NCBI GenBank assembly: GCA_039621445.1
Contig: CP154956.1
Location: forward strand, 12,213,443-12,277,442
Length of the DNA: 64,000 bases
Direction: 5' to 3'
DNA from: Euglena gracilis
Taxonomy: Eukaryota; Euglenida; Euglenophyceae; Euglenales
The position numbers and the translations under genes were made by a program. The notes under the pieces are model-generated. The model was not told where the DNA came from. It did not search any database and was given only the letters and a program-made list of their open reading frames with translations. Each line of letters opens with the position of its first letter. Position 1 is the first letter of the stretch. Shown one piece after another: positions 53,169 through 63,127 of the stretch.

Positions 53169-56100
53169 TTACCGGAGAATGTGCTTGGGTTGTAGTTGAT
53201 GGAAGACTTCGCGTAATAGGGCGATTGCGACGTTCTGGTAGATCTCCGCTTCCTTTAATTTTCGTTCCGCCCCCTGTTGCCAGGACGAGGTGCGTTTCGC
53301 CACCCGGCTCAGGGTTTTGGCTGTCTCGGGCCCCATGCCCCCCCAGGTTCCCAGGGCAAAGGGCGTGAAGCCCCAGCCTGCCTGCTGGCATGGGATATTG
53401 TACTTCTGCTTTTTAGCCTCCTCCCTTCTCTTCCGGAAGGATCTCCACCGTTCGCGGGTGGCAGTGTGTTCACTCGCCTGCCATCCGTGGCACACGGTGA
53501 CATCCAGCGCTGTCGGCTTCCCGTCAGACCAACAGTCTAGGAGGAGGTCGGCCGGGCGGAGGTGGCTATCTCGGGCCGTTGGCAGGGAAACCTCCTTCTG
53601 TACCCGCTGTCCGCTGTTAGACAAGGTTTGGAACAGTGCGTCCTGAACAGCGTTGTGGCGGGTGGCGAAGTTATTCCGCCGACAGCAAAGGAGGTGGTCA
53701 CCCTCCTTGTCCGGGGGCTGGTTGCATCCCGTGCATGGTTGACTGACGTCGTTCAGCACCGGGAGACCCAGCCACCACTTCAACCCCAAGGTGTACTCCT
53801 CACTGGAGAAAGTGGTGTGGGAGTTGTTGGAGGGGGTTGCTGCCATCCAGCCATGCCCGAAACCTGTGGCCTGTTCGAGAAGGCGGTTCTGGTCCTGGGG
53901 CCGAGCCTGGTCCACCAGGTCATCCATCGTCTTCTTGCCCAGCTCATGATTCCACCATTTCTGTTTCTGGGCTTCTGGGTCCGCAGACGCGATACGTTGA
54001 GGGTTGCTGAGGAAGGTGGTGACCGTGGCGTGGTTTGCCCCTAGCCTGCCCCTGAGGTCGTCCAGGACAGGCGTAACGAGGGAGGGCTGTGGGGAGGTTG
54101 CGTAGCCGGGAACACCAACCCGTCGTGCCCCATCAGAGTAGAAGTCTGCAAGGCAGGAAATCCTGGCCGCAGGCTGTGTGAAGGTTGGGATGCGGAGGCC
54201 GCAGCCGCCACTTGACAAGGGCAGGGAAGCCTGGGCCCGCTGTTGTGTGTTCAGTGCCGTGCCCAGGATGTCTTCAAAGGAGTTAAGGATCACCTCAGCA
54301 CAGCTTCTCACCTGGTCCTGGCTGCCATATGAGTGGGATGCCTGAAGCAGGTGGTTAACCTTGCAGCCATCCAGACAGCTCCGAAGCAGATGGTGCGCTA
54401 CCTGAGCGTCGGTGACGGACGTGATGGTGGATGCGGCCTTCTCGATTTTGGCGGCGGCAGTCTCCCACGCCGTTTGTGTGGTGTCCGTAGACGCTGGGTG
54501 GTCAACTGGGATGCCCAGGACGGTGATGCCTTCCCCTAGGGTCCAAGGGACCACTTGCATCCTTTCAGAACTCGGCGTGCTCCTGGCTCCCGGGCCCCAC
54601 ATGACGCACTTCTGCAGGTTGAGGCCGAGCCCTATTCGATGGGACTCTTGCATCAAGAAACGAATGCAGTGCTCAATCCGGTCTGGAGTCCCTACCAGCA
54701 GGCCGTCGTCCAAGTACCAGCTGTTCCACAGCAACTGACGTTGGTGATCTGTTCCAGTAGAGGCTGTAGCGCGAGCGCGAACCCTATGGGGCCCAATGGG
54801 CAGCCCTGGTGGGTGCCTCTCTGTGACAGGATGGAGCGACCACCGCAGAACAAGGGAACGTGCCCACTGTACGCGAATCTCAGAAAGTTGAACAGGCTGG
54901 GGGTGCGTGTTTCCGCCTCCGTCAGAGTTGCTCCTCGGTCCACCGTGTTGAACGCATTGGAGTAGTCCACCTGGAGAGAAACCCAGGGCGACGTGTCCCC
55001 CAGCTGAATGACCAGGTGTTGCATACCCAAAGCGACGGCCTCAGCCGCGTTTCGTACCCCAACCCCAACTTGGGTAGGGGCGAGGGTTGCGACATCGGAT
55101 CTGGCGTTTGGTGTCTGGAGCAGGGCTTCCCCCACCAAGCGACGTATAGTTTCCCCAACCGCCACCGGGCGTATCCCGTTATCCATTTTGCGGAGCGGCG
55201 TTAGGTTCGCACAGCACCAGGCCGCGGCGTGGTGGGGCGGTAGCTTGCCGTCCACCCAGACTTGGGTCAGGAGTGCGAGGGCCGTGATCAGCCTTGCTCC
55301 TCGACCTGGTCTCCGCAGGCAGTCGTGGAGGTGGCTTGGTCGCAACCCAGATGGCCCCGGCGCCGATCCCCGTGGGAAGCGACGGATGGCATCCTTCAGT
55401 CGGTCCTCCCACTCAGGGGTGTGGTTCTCGGGGAAAGGGCGGACATGACGCGGCAGGCGGTTGGTGTCAACATTCCTGCCGGCGGGGTGTAGCTTTTCCA
55501 GGGCGCCCCAGACCTCTGGGTCGTCCGGTTGGTGCGCACCCTCGGACAGCAGAATCTGAACAGCCTTTGCAGAAGCCCCCTCTGCGGTGAGGGTGCGTAC
55601 GCGTCTCGTCATTGCTTCGCTAAGGGCGGTGGGCTGTGTCCTGGAACGTTTTTCTGCCCTGGTCTCCACAATGGAGTGTCGTGACTGGGTGTCCTTTTGG
55701 GCTTCTGTCAGCAGGGTAGCGTAATCCCCTTCGCGGAATATTCTGGCGCGTCGCAGTAGGATGGACTCCAGTTCTGCTGGTGGCAGTGGTTTGGTTGTTG
55801 ATGCCGGGCGGAGGACAAGCTTGGGGAAGGAGAGCACGGCGAACAATGCCGCGTCCGTGGGTGCTCGGACGTATGCCGTGATGGCGTCTGCCATGGTGTC
55901 AAAGACAGGTTGTTGGCAGGCCGAGGGCAGGTGGAGGAGGGTCGGAATTCTCTGTTGGAGAAGGTGGGTTATGTCGCAGGGGGGAGCGCCAACCACCAGA
56001 CTGTGCGCAGGCTGTCCTCGGAGATTGGACTCCTGGCCGGCACTGTCGATGACCATCGCCGCGTCACGTTCCGGGTGAGCGAGCTCCAGGAAAAGGTTGT

Positions 56101-56208
56101 CATGTTCCCTGGCCTCAGTTGCGGTTGGCGCGCCGCGGGGGGATGGCGGTGCTGGGCGCTTGGCCGGCCCAGGGTTCTCCTCCACATCCCCACAGGTGAG
56201 GAGGCTAC
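53169..56208 (-). pseudogene. LINE B' RT / REL-endonuclease polyprotein
   Basis: Frame 1 (to 54692) has canonical 2A DVEENPGP, a ~250-residue N-terminal region, then RT motifs to motif B GTHQGCPLGP. Frame 2 (about 54734-53169) has motif C WYLDDGLLVG, the cysteine knuckle CTGC...GDHLLC and the endonuclease RPADLLLDCW...ALDVTV. The only break is the -1 shift between motifs B and C near 54731, identical in LINEs A and A'. Residues before the 2A (VHC) come from the adjoining LTR. Otherwise the best-preserved LINE here. Confidence 0.82.
56165..56188 (-). other. 2A-like ribosome-skipping motif, LINE B'
   Basis: Encodes DVEENPGP preceded by SLLTCG, a perfect match to the 2A consensus. Skipping would release everything N-terminal and leave Pro at the start of the RT protein. 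Confidence 0.87.
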
Positions 56209-56210
56209 AG

Positions 56211-56617
56211 TGTACGTCCAAGGACTTCCCTTTGACCCCTTTTGTCCCGGAAAAGCCTGTTTCGCTTTCTCCTGGTGCGCACCTACTTAAGTGAGTGAAA
56301 ATCCTTGGAGTAACAAAAGCCCTTTTCCCAATACCCCTATGCTAAGGCAGAGCACAAAGCAAGGCGCTGTAGAAGGATTTTCCTTCACAGTCGAGTTCAG
56401 TCTTTTCAGAGGTTAATACTCTTACTTCAAAACAATCAAAATGTGAAGAGTAGAATACCACCTGTGAGGAAAAGAGATCACGCAGGCACGTGTGATACGT
56501 GTCGCTAAATCCCATAGGATCTGCCACGATCGTCAGGCTGTGTTCATCACAGCCGTCAGATTGTGACGGATCCAGACTCTGCAGGTTTCCCACAGAGCTG
56601 GGATCGTGCCTGGTACA
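56211..56617 (-). repeat. E4 3' LTR (407 bp)
   Basis: TGTACGTCC...CCTGGTACA on the plus strand; diverged from the E1 LTR (424 bp) but with the same termini. It abuts the truncated 5' end of LINE B'. Confidence 0.8.
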
Positions 56618-56629
56618 CATCCCCCTCCC
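56618..56629 (-). other. E4 polypurine tract
   Basis: Minus strand GGGAGGGGGATG directly before the LTR, identical to E1 and E2. Confidence 0.75.
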
Positions 56630-57509
56630 AGGGCTATGCCCGATTTCCTTCTTGGACCAGGTCATCCCAGGTCCCGTCAGGATTTCAGACACAGCCCTGA
56701 TCGGGTTCTGTTTTCCAGAACACGGATCTCTTTTCTCCACAGGGGCGCAACCCAAAGACCCGAAAACGCGCAAAAGGTTACCGCTTATCGCGGTTACCTA
56801 TTAGCCGTTTCGGCTTAGGGGTGCGAAAAAGCCCACTGTGGGAAATTGGGGCTTGGCAGGTTTCCTGTCAAAGTATCCCATCCACCCAGTTTGGGTGTGC
56901 CAAAGGCACGCGGGGTTGGTCAAGCGATTCGCTGAAAACCCGAGGGGAGAGGTGTGGAAGGGGGGGGGCAGGCTCCTATCCTGGTCATACCCGGATAGGG
57001 CTCCTAGGCGGTCATATCCGCACTAGGAAACAAAAGCCTACTTACAAAACCGACTGCCGGCGACAGCTTTGCGGGGGTGGGGGGAAAGTAGGGAGGAGAG
57101 GGGGGCAGGCTTAGGCCAGAACAGAATTTTTGCTGTCTGGCAGCCTTAAGGGCCTTAGGGCCGAAAAGTGACAAGTTGGCCTATTATTACGGCGTGCGCG
57201 CTGTGTGCTGTGCGTCACTTAGCGGCTTGCCAGGTTTCCCGGCTGCCAAGGTCTTCACAGCAGTAGCTCCTTCACGACGCAATAAGAGGCGATTACCTCC
57301 CGCAGACGGTTTCCGTCCGCATGGTCACTGGTATAATGGGTTGGCAGGGGGGGGGGGGCTCTTGGATGCTTCCATCCAGAGCGCTGAGGGACACAGACCC
57401 AGGTTCATCCCAGGGCTGTTTAGCGATTTCCGCTTCCAGTGTATATATATAGTGTATGAGCTCCATGAAGGCGCTTACCTTACATGGGCTTGGTAATGCC
57501 GTTTCGGCA
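56630..57509 (-). other. E4 3' untranslated module
   Basis: 880 bp without a supportable gene. 56630-57225 matches E1 5545-6130; 57228-57509 matches E3 26012-26296. Contains a TA-rich microsatellite (57440-57455), a G-run (57348-57358) and a 9-bp hairpin over the ORF3 stop (57493-57513). Confidence 0.65.
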
Positions 57510-60500
57510 TTACATCCGCTCCAGCCGCCAATAGTCATGGCGGGAGTCCAAGGGATCTTCCACAAGGACCATCTGGAATTGTGGTGGCTGTGGCCTGTCG
57601 ACAAGCCAGGTTTCTGGCGAGTCGTAGTCGAAATCAGGTGCGATCCAGTCCCGAACCCATCCTTCGGGTACTGTCTGCTTGGTGGCACTCGCTCTTTCCG
57701 CGAGAAACCACTGCAGCTTCTCCCAGAATTTCCTGGGCAAAGTCGCTGGCCAGATGAAGTAGTTTCTCCGAGGGTGATTGGCTGACACCTGCGGGGCATT
57801 CCCCGGGTGGAAGTCGATGGGAACGTGGTAGGCGCATTCCGCCCGGACTGTATGGGGTCGCAATACGGCCCCTAGCCAGTCCTTCCAGGTCATCCGGTGT
57901 TTTTCGGGTGGCCATTGTGGTAGGCACCAGCGACCGTTTCGGTCCTGGGTTGTGAACAGGCGGAAAAGTATCTTTTCCCTGTCCGCTGTCTCCCAGAGGT
58001 AAGGTAATCTTACCCCTGCTTCCTCAGCAGCGAGGCGTATCGCCCCACTGTCGATCTGCCACCCACGGGCCATTCCCGTGTGGCGGTAGTCGTCAAGCTT
58101 GAGGTTGGCATACTTGAAAAAGTCCTTGAACTTTTTGTTCAAGGTGGAGTATTCCTCCAGTGGCTTCTCGGCACTCGGCACGATTGTGCGAACTGCGCCT
58201 TCCGCAGTGTGCCAGAAGGTACCTCGCAGGCAATTGACGCAGAGTACTGGTACATTCGTACCATCACGTTCCGTGTAGCAAAAATTGTGCTTGTGGGTCC
58301 AACTGTCCACGCACTTGGCGCATACCAAGGCGGCACAGTTGGGTATGTACATATCCTTGTGGAACGATTTCCGCTCCACAGGGTTGCACACATGGACGAG
58401 GGGTAATCCCAAGTCAGGGGCACTGTTGTACATCCTGTGGCAAACAGTGCAGAGCCACACAAATCGGTTTTCCGATGTTCTGTCGACGAGGAATTCCTCG
58501 CCAAAGTATTGGGCCAAAACACGTGGTGATCTGGAATTGTAATAATTCCAGGTGACATTCTGGTCAAAGGACCATTTCCGTCCTTGACAGAACAGTGGTT
58601 CAATCCACCGATTGAGACATTGGTCTGTTCGCAGCTTGTGTTCGATCATCATGTACCTGTTTTTCAGGTCATGAGTCTCAGGATCATCCTGAGTCATCGC
58701 ATTCCAGTCGATGACAACTTCGCCTTCCGAAGGTGTCGTAGTCGTAGAGGCGCGGGATTTTCCCTGCCCCTTCGTAGGTGGTTTCGGCTGTGAGGTTTTC
58801 CCATAGCCGGATGATGTGACCTGTGTGAATCCTCCTCCCGAGGCTAATCCTCGAGAAGAAGATGCACCCTGGCCTCCAGCACCACCACCGCCTTTCGGTG
58901 GGGGCTGATCACCTGTTTTAGGTGAGGGTTTGCAAGGCGCGGCACCGGGCTTTGATTTGGCCGGGGCCTTCGGACTTCCGCTTTCTGGAGCATCCGAGGG
59001 TCGCCGTTCGGCGTCACGCTTGCTTGACCAGGTGCGTGGTGACGGCTGGGCCGGGGGTCTTTTCCCCGACACCGAGCGTCGTTGACCTTCAGCAGGGGTT
59101 TCCCGAGCTGAGGGTCGTCCTACGCGTTCTTTCGCTGCGCTCGTGGGTTTCCCAGGAGCAGCCGTGGAAGATGGTGTGGGCGTCGCCGCTGCACTTCGCG
59201 TTGGCGGAGTCTGTGGTGGGGACATGGATGTCCGTGCAGCCTGTTTTTCAGGTGCCGGTGTCCGTGTGCCCGAAAGCGTCGGTGCAGTGACCGCGGTGTG
59301 TGGAGGTACGGGCTCATCCCGTGCCTCTGATCCCGCTACCGGTGCTAATGTAGGTTCATCCTGCACTGGCACGGGTAGCGTTGTCACCACGGACATTGCC
59401 GTTGGTTCGCCCTCCGTCCGTGTCGTTTCCGACACCGGCGGTGGCGCGGCCATTGGGGGAGGTTCATCCTCCTCCATGGCTGCAGCTTCAGTTGTTTCGT
59501 CCGCTGGCTGGGCAGTTTCCGCCACAGCAGTGGAAGAACTGGCCGCAGTGCCACGTGGGGTGACAACTGCGATCAGTGATCGCAAACTGCCGAGTACACG
59601 TCCGCCCAGTGAGGGGCGCCGTTCAGGTCCTTCCCCTGAAGTGGGCTCCTCCACTGGCTCATCTGTCGTCGGGATTTCCCCGGGGACAGGGAGCTTGAGG
59701 CGTAATACCTCAGGCGTATGGGTTACCGTCTCCGGCGGGTTTTCCCGCGGAGGGGTCGGTCCTCCTGGCGTACCCGGTGAGGATGGTGACAGTGGGACAG
59801 GCGTCATTTCACCTGTCGGTGATCCCGGGCGCTGGGCGGTTTCCGCCACAGTGTCCAGCATCACAACCGATGGGCTACGGGTTTCCCGTGCCGGAGGTTC
59901 CGCAGGCTGAGGTTCATCCTCGGCCATTGGGACCACTTCTTCCGTCTCCTCCGCTTCCGGAGGTGAGTCCTCTGTGTGTAGCTGTGCTGCAGAACGCGGG
60001 TCTTCCCCGGTTCTGTAGCACCCCTGTGCGTCTGACAGGCGGAAAAAGCTAATACTTTCGCTCCTGTCAGAGTTGGGATATGGGGGTGGCCATGACGGTC
60101 TTACCCAGCTTCCGGGTAAGGGCTCTGGCTCGTCCTCGTTGTTACGGCAGAGGTCTTCCCACTGCATTCGCCGATCCCAGCTCATGCCACGTTCTCCTGT
60201 GTCTTCCAGGAAGGCTGGCAGCGGCAAGGCATAACGTGGCTGTTTTTCCACGTCTGCTGCGTAGAAGGACTGGAAATCTTCCCAGATCAGGATATTCCCG
60301 AACTGGTTTTCCATGTGCTTCGGAAGACCGATTTCGGCCTCGTACCAGTCCGGCCGCAGGTTCATCCTGCGTCGGTCTTGGTCATTCGGTCTGGCTTCTT
60401 CCTCGGTGTATCCCCGAGGTAACCACTTCCTGTGAATATTCACATCAGTGGTCATGTACTCCAGGAAATAAATGTACACCTCCAGGACGTAGGTAATCCA

Positions 60501-63110
60501 CGCCCTGTGCCAGTATTGTTGAAGCAGAAATATTTTCTGCCGGTGCTGTTTCAGCACCTTTCGATCTTGCGTTCCGATCTGGGGCTTTCGGCACTGATGC
60601 AGGAGAAATCTCCTGGTCAGTGGGCTGCCGGCATTCTCGGCAGTCGGAGGCGGTTTTCCACGCTCACCGAAACCCCAGAAATCAACAATGTGTTGCTCTT
60701 TGCAAAACTGGCATTCCAGCTTGTATCGCTGAGGATAGGCGAGGTCCACGTCCAGTACCTTGAACAGCATGCCATACATGCTATCCAAGAATACTTGGAG
60801 GTTGTTCGTGAACATTACCGCAGCCTGCACCTGGAGTTTCTCCGGCAGGGGGTAATACTTCCACTGGATTCCCAGTGCGCTGACGGAATACATGTGGTTG
60901 AAGATTTCCTTCAACTGTGCGACGAACGTTTCATTGTCAGGACATGTTCCCAAACAGTTCACGTACGACTGACCGTTTCGGTCAGTAAAGATGCCGAAGT
61001 TCTGGCAGGGGTATCCCAACCAGAACCACAGCTCCCAGAAACCGGGCATCCTGTCCAGGACGACTTCATTCGAATGAGGGTATCCCTCAAATGCATGAAG
61101 TTCAGAACTGTAGAAAAATCGCTTGCAGTGATCGTACATACGATCCTGTACCACTTCGAGCACCGCTTCCGGTGGTCGGTGGATGACGTTACCTGCACGC
61201 GTGTACTGCTGAAGATTTTCTTCAATTTTCGGCCAGATCTCATCCAGGTAGTCGAACACCTGGTTAACGTCGTAATCCTTCGTTTTCGAAGGGTCGGCGG
61301 CTTTTCCGCCTTTTCCTGTCGGGGGTCCGGCAGATTTTCCGCCTTTGCCTGGAGCTGGTCCAGCGGGTTTTCCGCCTTTCCCAGATGGGGCTTTCCCACC
61401 TTTCTCCTGGCCTTTACCTTTACCCTTACCCTTGCCTTTTCCTTTACCCTTGCCCTTCGTGTTGGACAGCCATTCTATTGTCGCCCGATATGGGTCCCAA
61501 TATTCCCAGTATTCTGGGTCTTCTTCTGTATACACAGGATAAGTCACGGATTCCGTGCTTGGTGTTCGAGCAAATTCCTGCTCAGCATCACCACGATTCG
61601 AGTAAACCGGTGCGACTGGGGATGGTCGGGTTTCCCGACGTGCCCGTTCTGCCGTCACGTCGGGCGCTGGCGGAGCTTCCTCCTCAGCGTCGACGTGCAT
61701 CGCCGCGGGCGGATTTTCCGACCTCGGCGAGCGGCGTTGTGGCTGCGGCGTCAGATTTTCCGGGCCGCGGTCACGTTTGCCGGCGGCAGAGCTTGTGGGT
61801 CGTGCTGGTGGCGCTTCCGCCACAGCCACGTCCCGCTGTCGCGCTGGTTGACTTAACCGTGATGGAGCTGGGACTCCTGTGAGAGCCGACACAGCAGCAT
61901 CATACTGCTGGCGCTCTTCCCGTGTCATTTCCGCCCGGGCAGGGTATCCCTGGCCAGCGGAAACAGGGGGGCGACGTGCGATTTGTCGTTGGATCGTCAC
62001 AGCATATTCATACTGTTGACGGTCCTCCTCAGTCTCGAACGGCCGACCAGTCCACGGGTTAACGGGTTCATCCCGTGCCGGGGGAACTGGTACCGCACGA
62101 GGCGCTGCCGCGGCTTCCCGCGGACGAGCGCTTCGGGCAGAGTCAGACGTCGGGGGAGGATTTCCCGCCGCAGGACGTCGTGGAATAGGGTCAGGTATAG
62201 TGGGGTGGGGTTGAGGTGGATATACATACTGATCCTGTGGGCTTGGCGCCTCCTGGGGATAATCCCCAGAGACGGCGTACTGAGACACAGGCTCCTGCGC
62301 AGGATAATCCCGCCGGGGCATGCGCTCAGGGGATCGAAAAATACTTTCTTTCACACGTGGGTGTTCACTCCGGACAGGTGCTTCCACCGTCTCTTCCTCG
62401 GGTAATCCGGGGGAGTGAGCACGAAAATGTGCAGTGTAAGTGCCAACGGGTGGTACCTGCCTTGCGACCTGTGGCGGGACTTCCACGCCCAGGTCACGCA
62501 TGGTAATGTCTGCCGCGAAACCCGACGCGTGCGGGTCGGTGTAATACACCAGACCGGTCATCGTCGCCTGGGCGCACATACACCACAGGGCTGGAGGGGT
62601 ATTCGCGATGGTCAAAACTTTACGGCAGTGGTCATCCCACAATGCCTGTGTGAGTTGGTCTGGTGCCGGGTTTGCGCTCATACGCATAACCCGGTTCATC
62701 GTCTCCGCCGTGCGGTGGATCATCACACCCGCATACGGTGGGAGGCGACGAGAGCCTGATGGCTGAGATGGCCGCGCTTCCGCGGGCATCTGGGTCATCC
62801 TGCTACTGCTGCTGGCTTCAGGGTTTCCCTGAGCCGCAGTCCGTGCAGGTGGCTGCGTACCGTATCGGTATGCATACTGGTCAGGTTGAGGGTGAGTGGT
62901 GGGGTGGTAAGGCGGTCCTCCGCCTGAATCCCTTCCACCGGGCAGCATGATACCGCCCGGGGTCGGTACGGTAAATTGTGTGGGTGGTTTGTTGTCAAGT
63001 GAAAGGTATCTCCCTGGTTTGGGTATTGGTTGGCAAACAAAAATTCTGCGGAAAGAAAGAATGATAAGAATAAATGAACAAACGAAAAGAAAACAACATG
63101 GGTTTCCCAT
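57510..63110 (-). CDS. E4 ORF3, 1866-codon env-position protein of unknown function
   Basis: Starts 17 nt after the pol stop (ATG 63110) or, if the RNA is spliced at 63045, at ATG 62948 (residue 55). Residues 55-610 are mostly Pro/Ala/Arg/Glu-rich, with a small ordered part (~110-190) and a Gly-Lys run (GKGKGKGKGKGKGKG, ~560). Conserved region 1 at ~613-987 has MPGFWELWFWLGYPCQNFG, CQFC and DFWGFGERG. A ~500-residue Pro/Thr/Ser-rich linker follows. Conserved region 2 at ~1490-1866 has YNSRSPRVLAQYFGE, the cysteine/His cluster LCTVCH...VHVC...CAKC...LCVNC, NHPRRNYFIWPATLPRKFWE, and ends RLERM. Homologous to E2 ORF3a+3b and the E3 tail. The hydrophobic N-terminus (residues 5-20) is probably a translated polypyrimidine tract. 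No family recognised; nucleic-acid binding is a guess. Confidence 0.78.
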   Translation of the reverse strand: MGNPCCFLFVCSFILIILSFRRIFVCQPIPKPGRYLSLDNKPPTQFTVPTPGGIMLPGGRDSGGGPPYHPTTHPQPDQYAYRYGTQPPARTAAQGNPEASSSSRMTQMPAEARPSQPSGSRRLPPYAGVMIHRTAETMNRVMRMSANPAPDQLTQALWDDHCRKVLTIANTPPALWCMCAQATMTGLVYYTDPHASGFAADITMRDLGVEVPPQVARQVPPVGTYTAHFRAHSPGLPEEETVEAPVRSEHPRVKESIFRSPERMPRRDYPAQEPVSQYAVSGDYPQEAPSPQDQYVYPPQPHPTIPDPIPRRPAAGNPPPTSDSARSARPREAAAAPRAVPVPPARDEPVNPWTGRPFETEEDRQQYEYAVTIQRQIARRPPVSAGQGYPARAEMTREERQQYDAAVSALTGVPAPSRLSQPARQRDVAVAEAPPARPTSSAAGKRDRGPENLTPQPQRRSPRSENPPAAMHVDAEEEAPPAPDVTAERARRETRPSPVAPVYSNRGDAEQEFARTPSTESVTYPVYTEEDPEYWEYWDPYRATIEWLSNTKGKGKGKGKGKGKGKGQEKGGKAPSGKGGKPAGPAPGKGGKSAGPPTGKGGKAADPSKTKDYDVNQVFDYLDEIWPKIEENLQQYTRAGNVIHRPPEAVLEVVQDRMYDHCKRFFYSSELHAFEGYPHSNEVVLDRMPGFWELWFWLGYPCQNFGIFTDRNGQSYVNCLGTCPDNETFVAQLKEIFNHMYSVSALGIQWKYYPLPEKLQVQAAVMFTNNLQVFLDSMYGMLFKVLDVDLAYPQRYKLECQFCKEQHIVDFWGFGERGKPPPTAENAGSPLTRRFLLHQCRKPQIGTQDRKVLKQHRQKIFLLQQYWHRAWITYVLEVYIYFLEYMTTDVNIHRKWLPRGYTEEEARPNDQDRRRMNLRPDWYEAEIGLPKHMENQFGNILIWEDFQSFYAADVEKQPRYALPLPAFLEDTGERGMSWDRRMQWEDLCRNNEDEPEPLPGSWVRPSWPPPYPNSDRSESISFFRLSDAQGCYRTGEDPRSAAQLHTEDSPPEAEETEEVVPMAEDEPQPAEPPARETRSPSVVMLDTVAETAQRPGSPTGEMTPVPLSPSSPGTPGGPTPPRENPPETVTHTPEVLRLKLPVPGEIPTTDEPVEEPTSGEGPERRPSLGGRVLGSLRSLIAVVTPRGTAASSSTAVAETAQPADETTEAAAMEEDEPPPMAAPPPVSETTRTEGEPTAMSVVTTLPVPVQDEPTLAPVAGSEARDEPVPPHTAVTAPTLSGTRTPAPEKQAARTSMSPPQTPPTRSAAATPTPSSTAAPGKPTSAAKERVGRPSARETPAEGQRRSVSGKRPPAQPSPRTWSSKRDAERRPSDAPESGSPKAPAKSKPGAAPCKPSPKTGDQPPPKGGGGAGGQGASSSRGLASGGGFTQVTSSGYGKTSQPKPPTKGQGKSRASTTTTPSEGEVVIDWNAMTQDDPETHDLKNRYMMIEHKLRTDQCLNRWIEPLFCQGRKWSFDQNVTWNYYNSRSPRVLAQYFGEEFLVDRTSENRFVWLCTVCHRMYNSAPDLGLPLVHVCNPVERKSFHKDMYIPNCAALVCAKCVDSWTHKHNFCYTERDGTNVPVLCVNCLRGTFWHTAEGAVRTIVPSAEKPLEEYSTLNKKFKDFFKYANLKLDDYRHTGMARGWQIDSGAIRLAAEEAGVRLPYLWETADREKILFRLFTTQDRNGRWCLPQWPPEKHRMTWKDWLGAVLRPHTVRAECAYHVPIDFHPGNAPQVSANHPRRNYFIWPATLPRKFWEKLQWFLAERASATKQTVPEGWVRDWIAPDFDYDSPETWLVDRPQPPQFQMVLVEDPLDSRHDYWRLERM
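63045..63100 (-). promoter_or_regulatory. Candidate 3' splice (trans-splice) acceptor for ORF3
   Basis: About 50 nt of pyrimidine-rich minus-strand sequence between the pol stop and the ORF3 body ends TTCTTTCCGCAG at 63046, the look of a 3' splice site. SL addition or cis-splicing here would make a subgenomic ORF3 mRNA starting at 63045 with first ATG at 62948. Inference from sequence only. Confidence 0.5.
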
Positions 63111-63127
63111 GCGTTCTCAAAAACTTG

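Larger units (their letters stand above)
43869..54728. repeat. 10.86-kb direct tandem duplication, copy 2
   Basis: Repeat of 33003-43868 with few substitutions and small indels (shorter GT run, two one-base deletions in gag). It ends inside LINE B', which here continues uninterrupted to 56210, showing the pre-duplication order. Confidence 0.93.
52859..56210 (-). mobile_element. LINE B': longest LINE B copy
   Basis: Runs from the conserved tail at 52859 to 56210, where the E4 LTR begins (ctacag then TGTACGTCC). The 5' end is cut just upstream of the 2A-like motif, so the upstream ORF seen in LINE A is missing. The 3' half is part of duplication copy 2; 54729-56210 is single-copy. Confidence 0.85.

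Noticed and set aside
63035-63110. Signal peptide of an envelope protein at the ORF3 start
   Set aside because: The hydrophobic residues are encoded by a polypyrimidine tract ending in CAG, better explained as a splice acceptor; E2 ORF3a has no counterpart.
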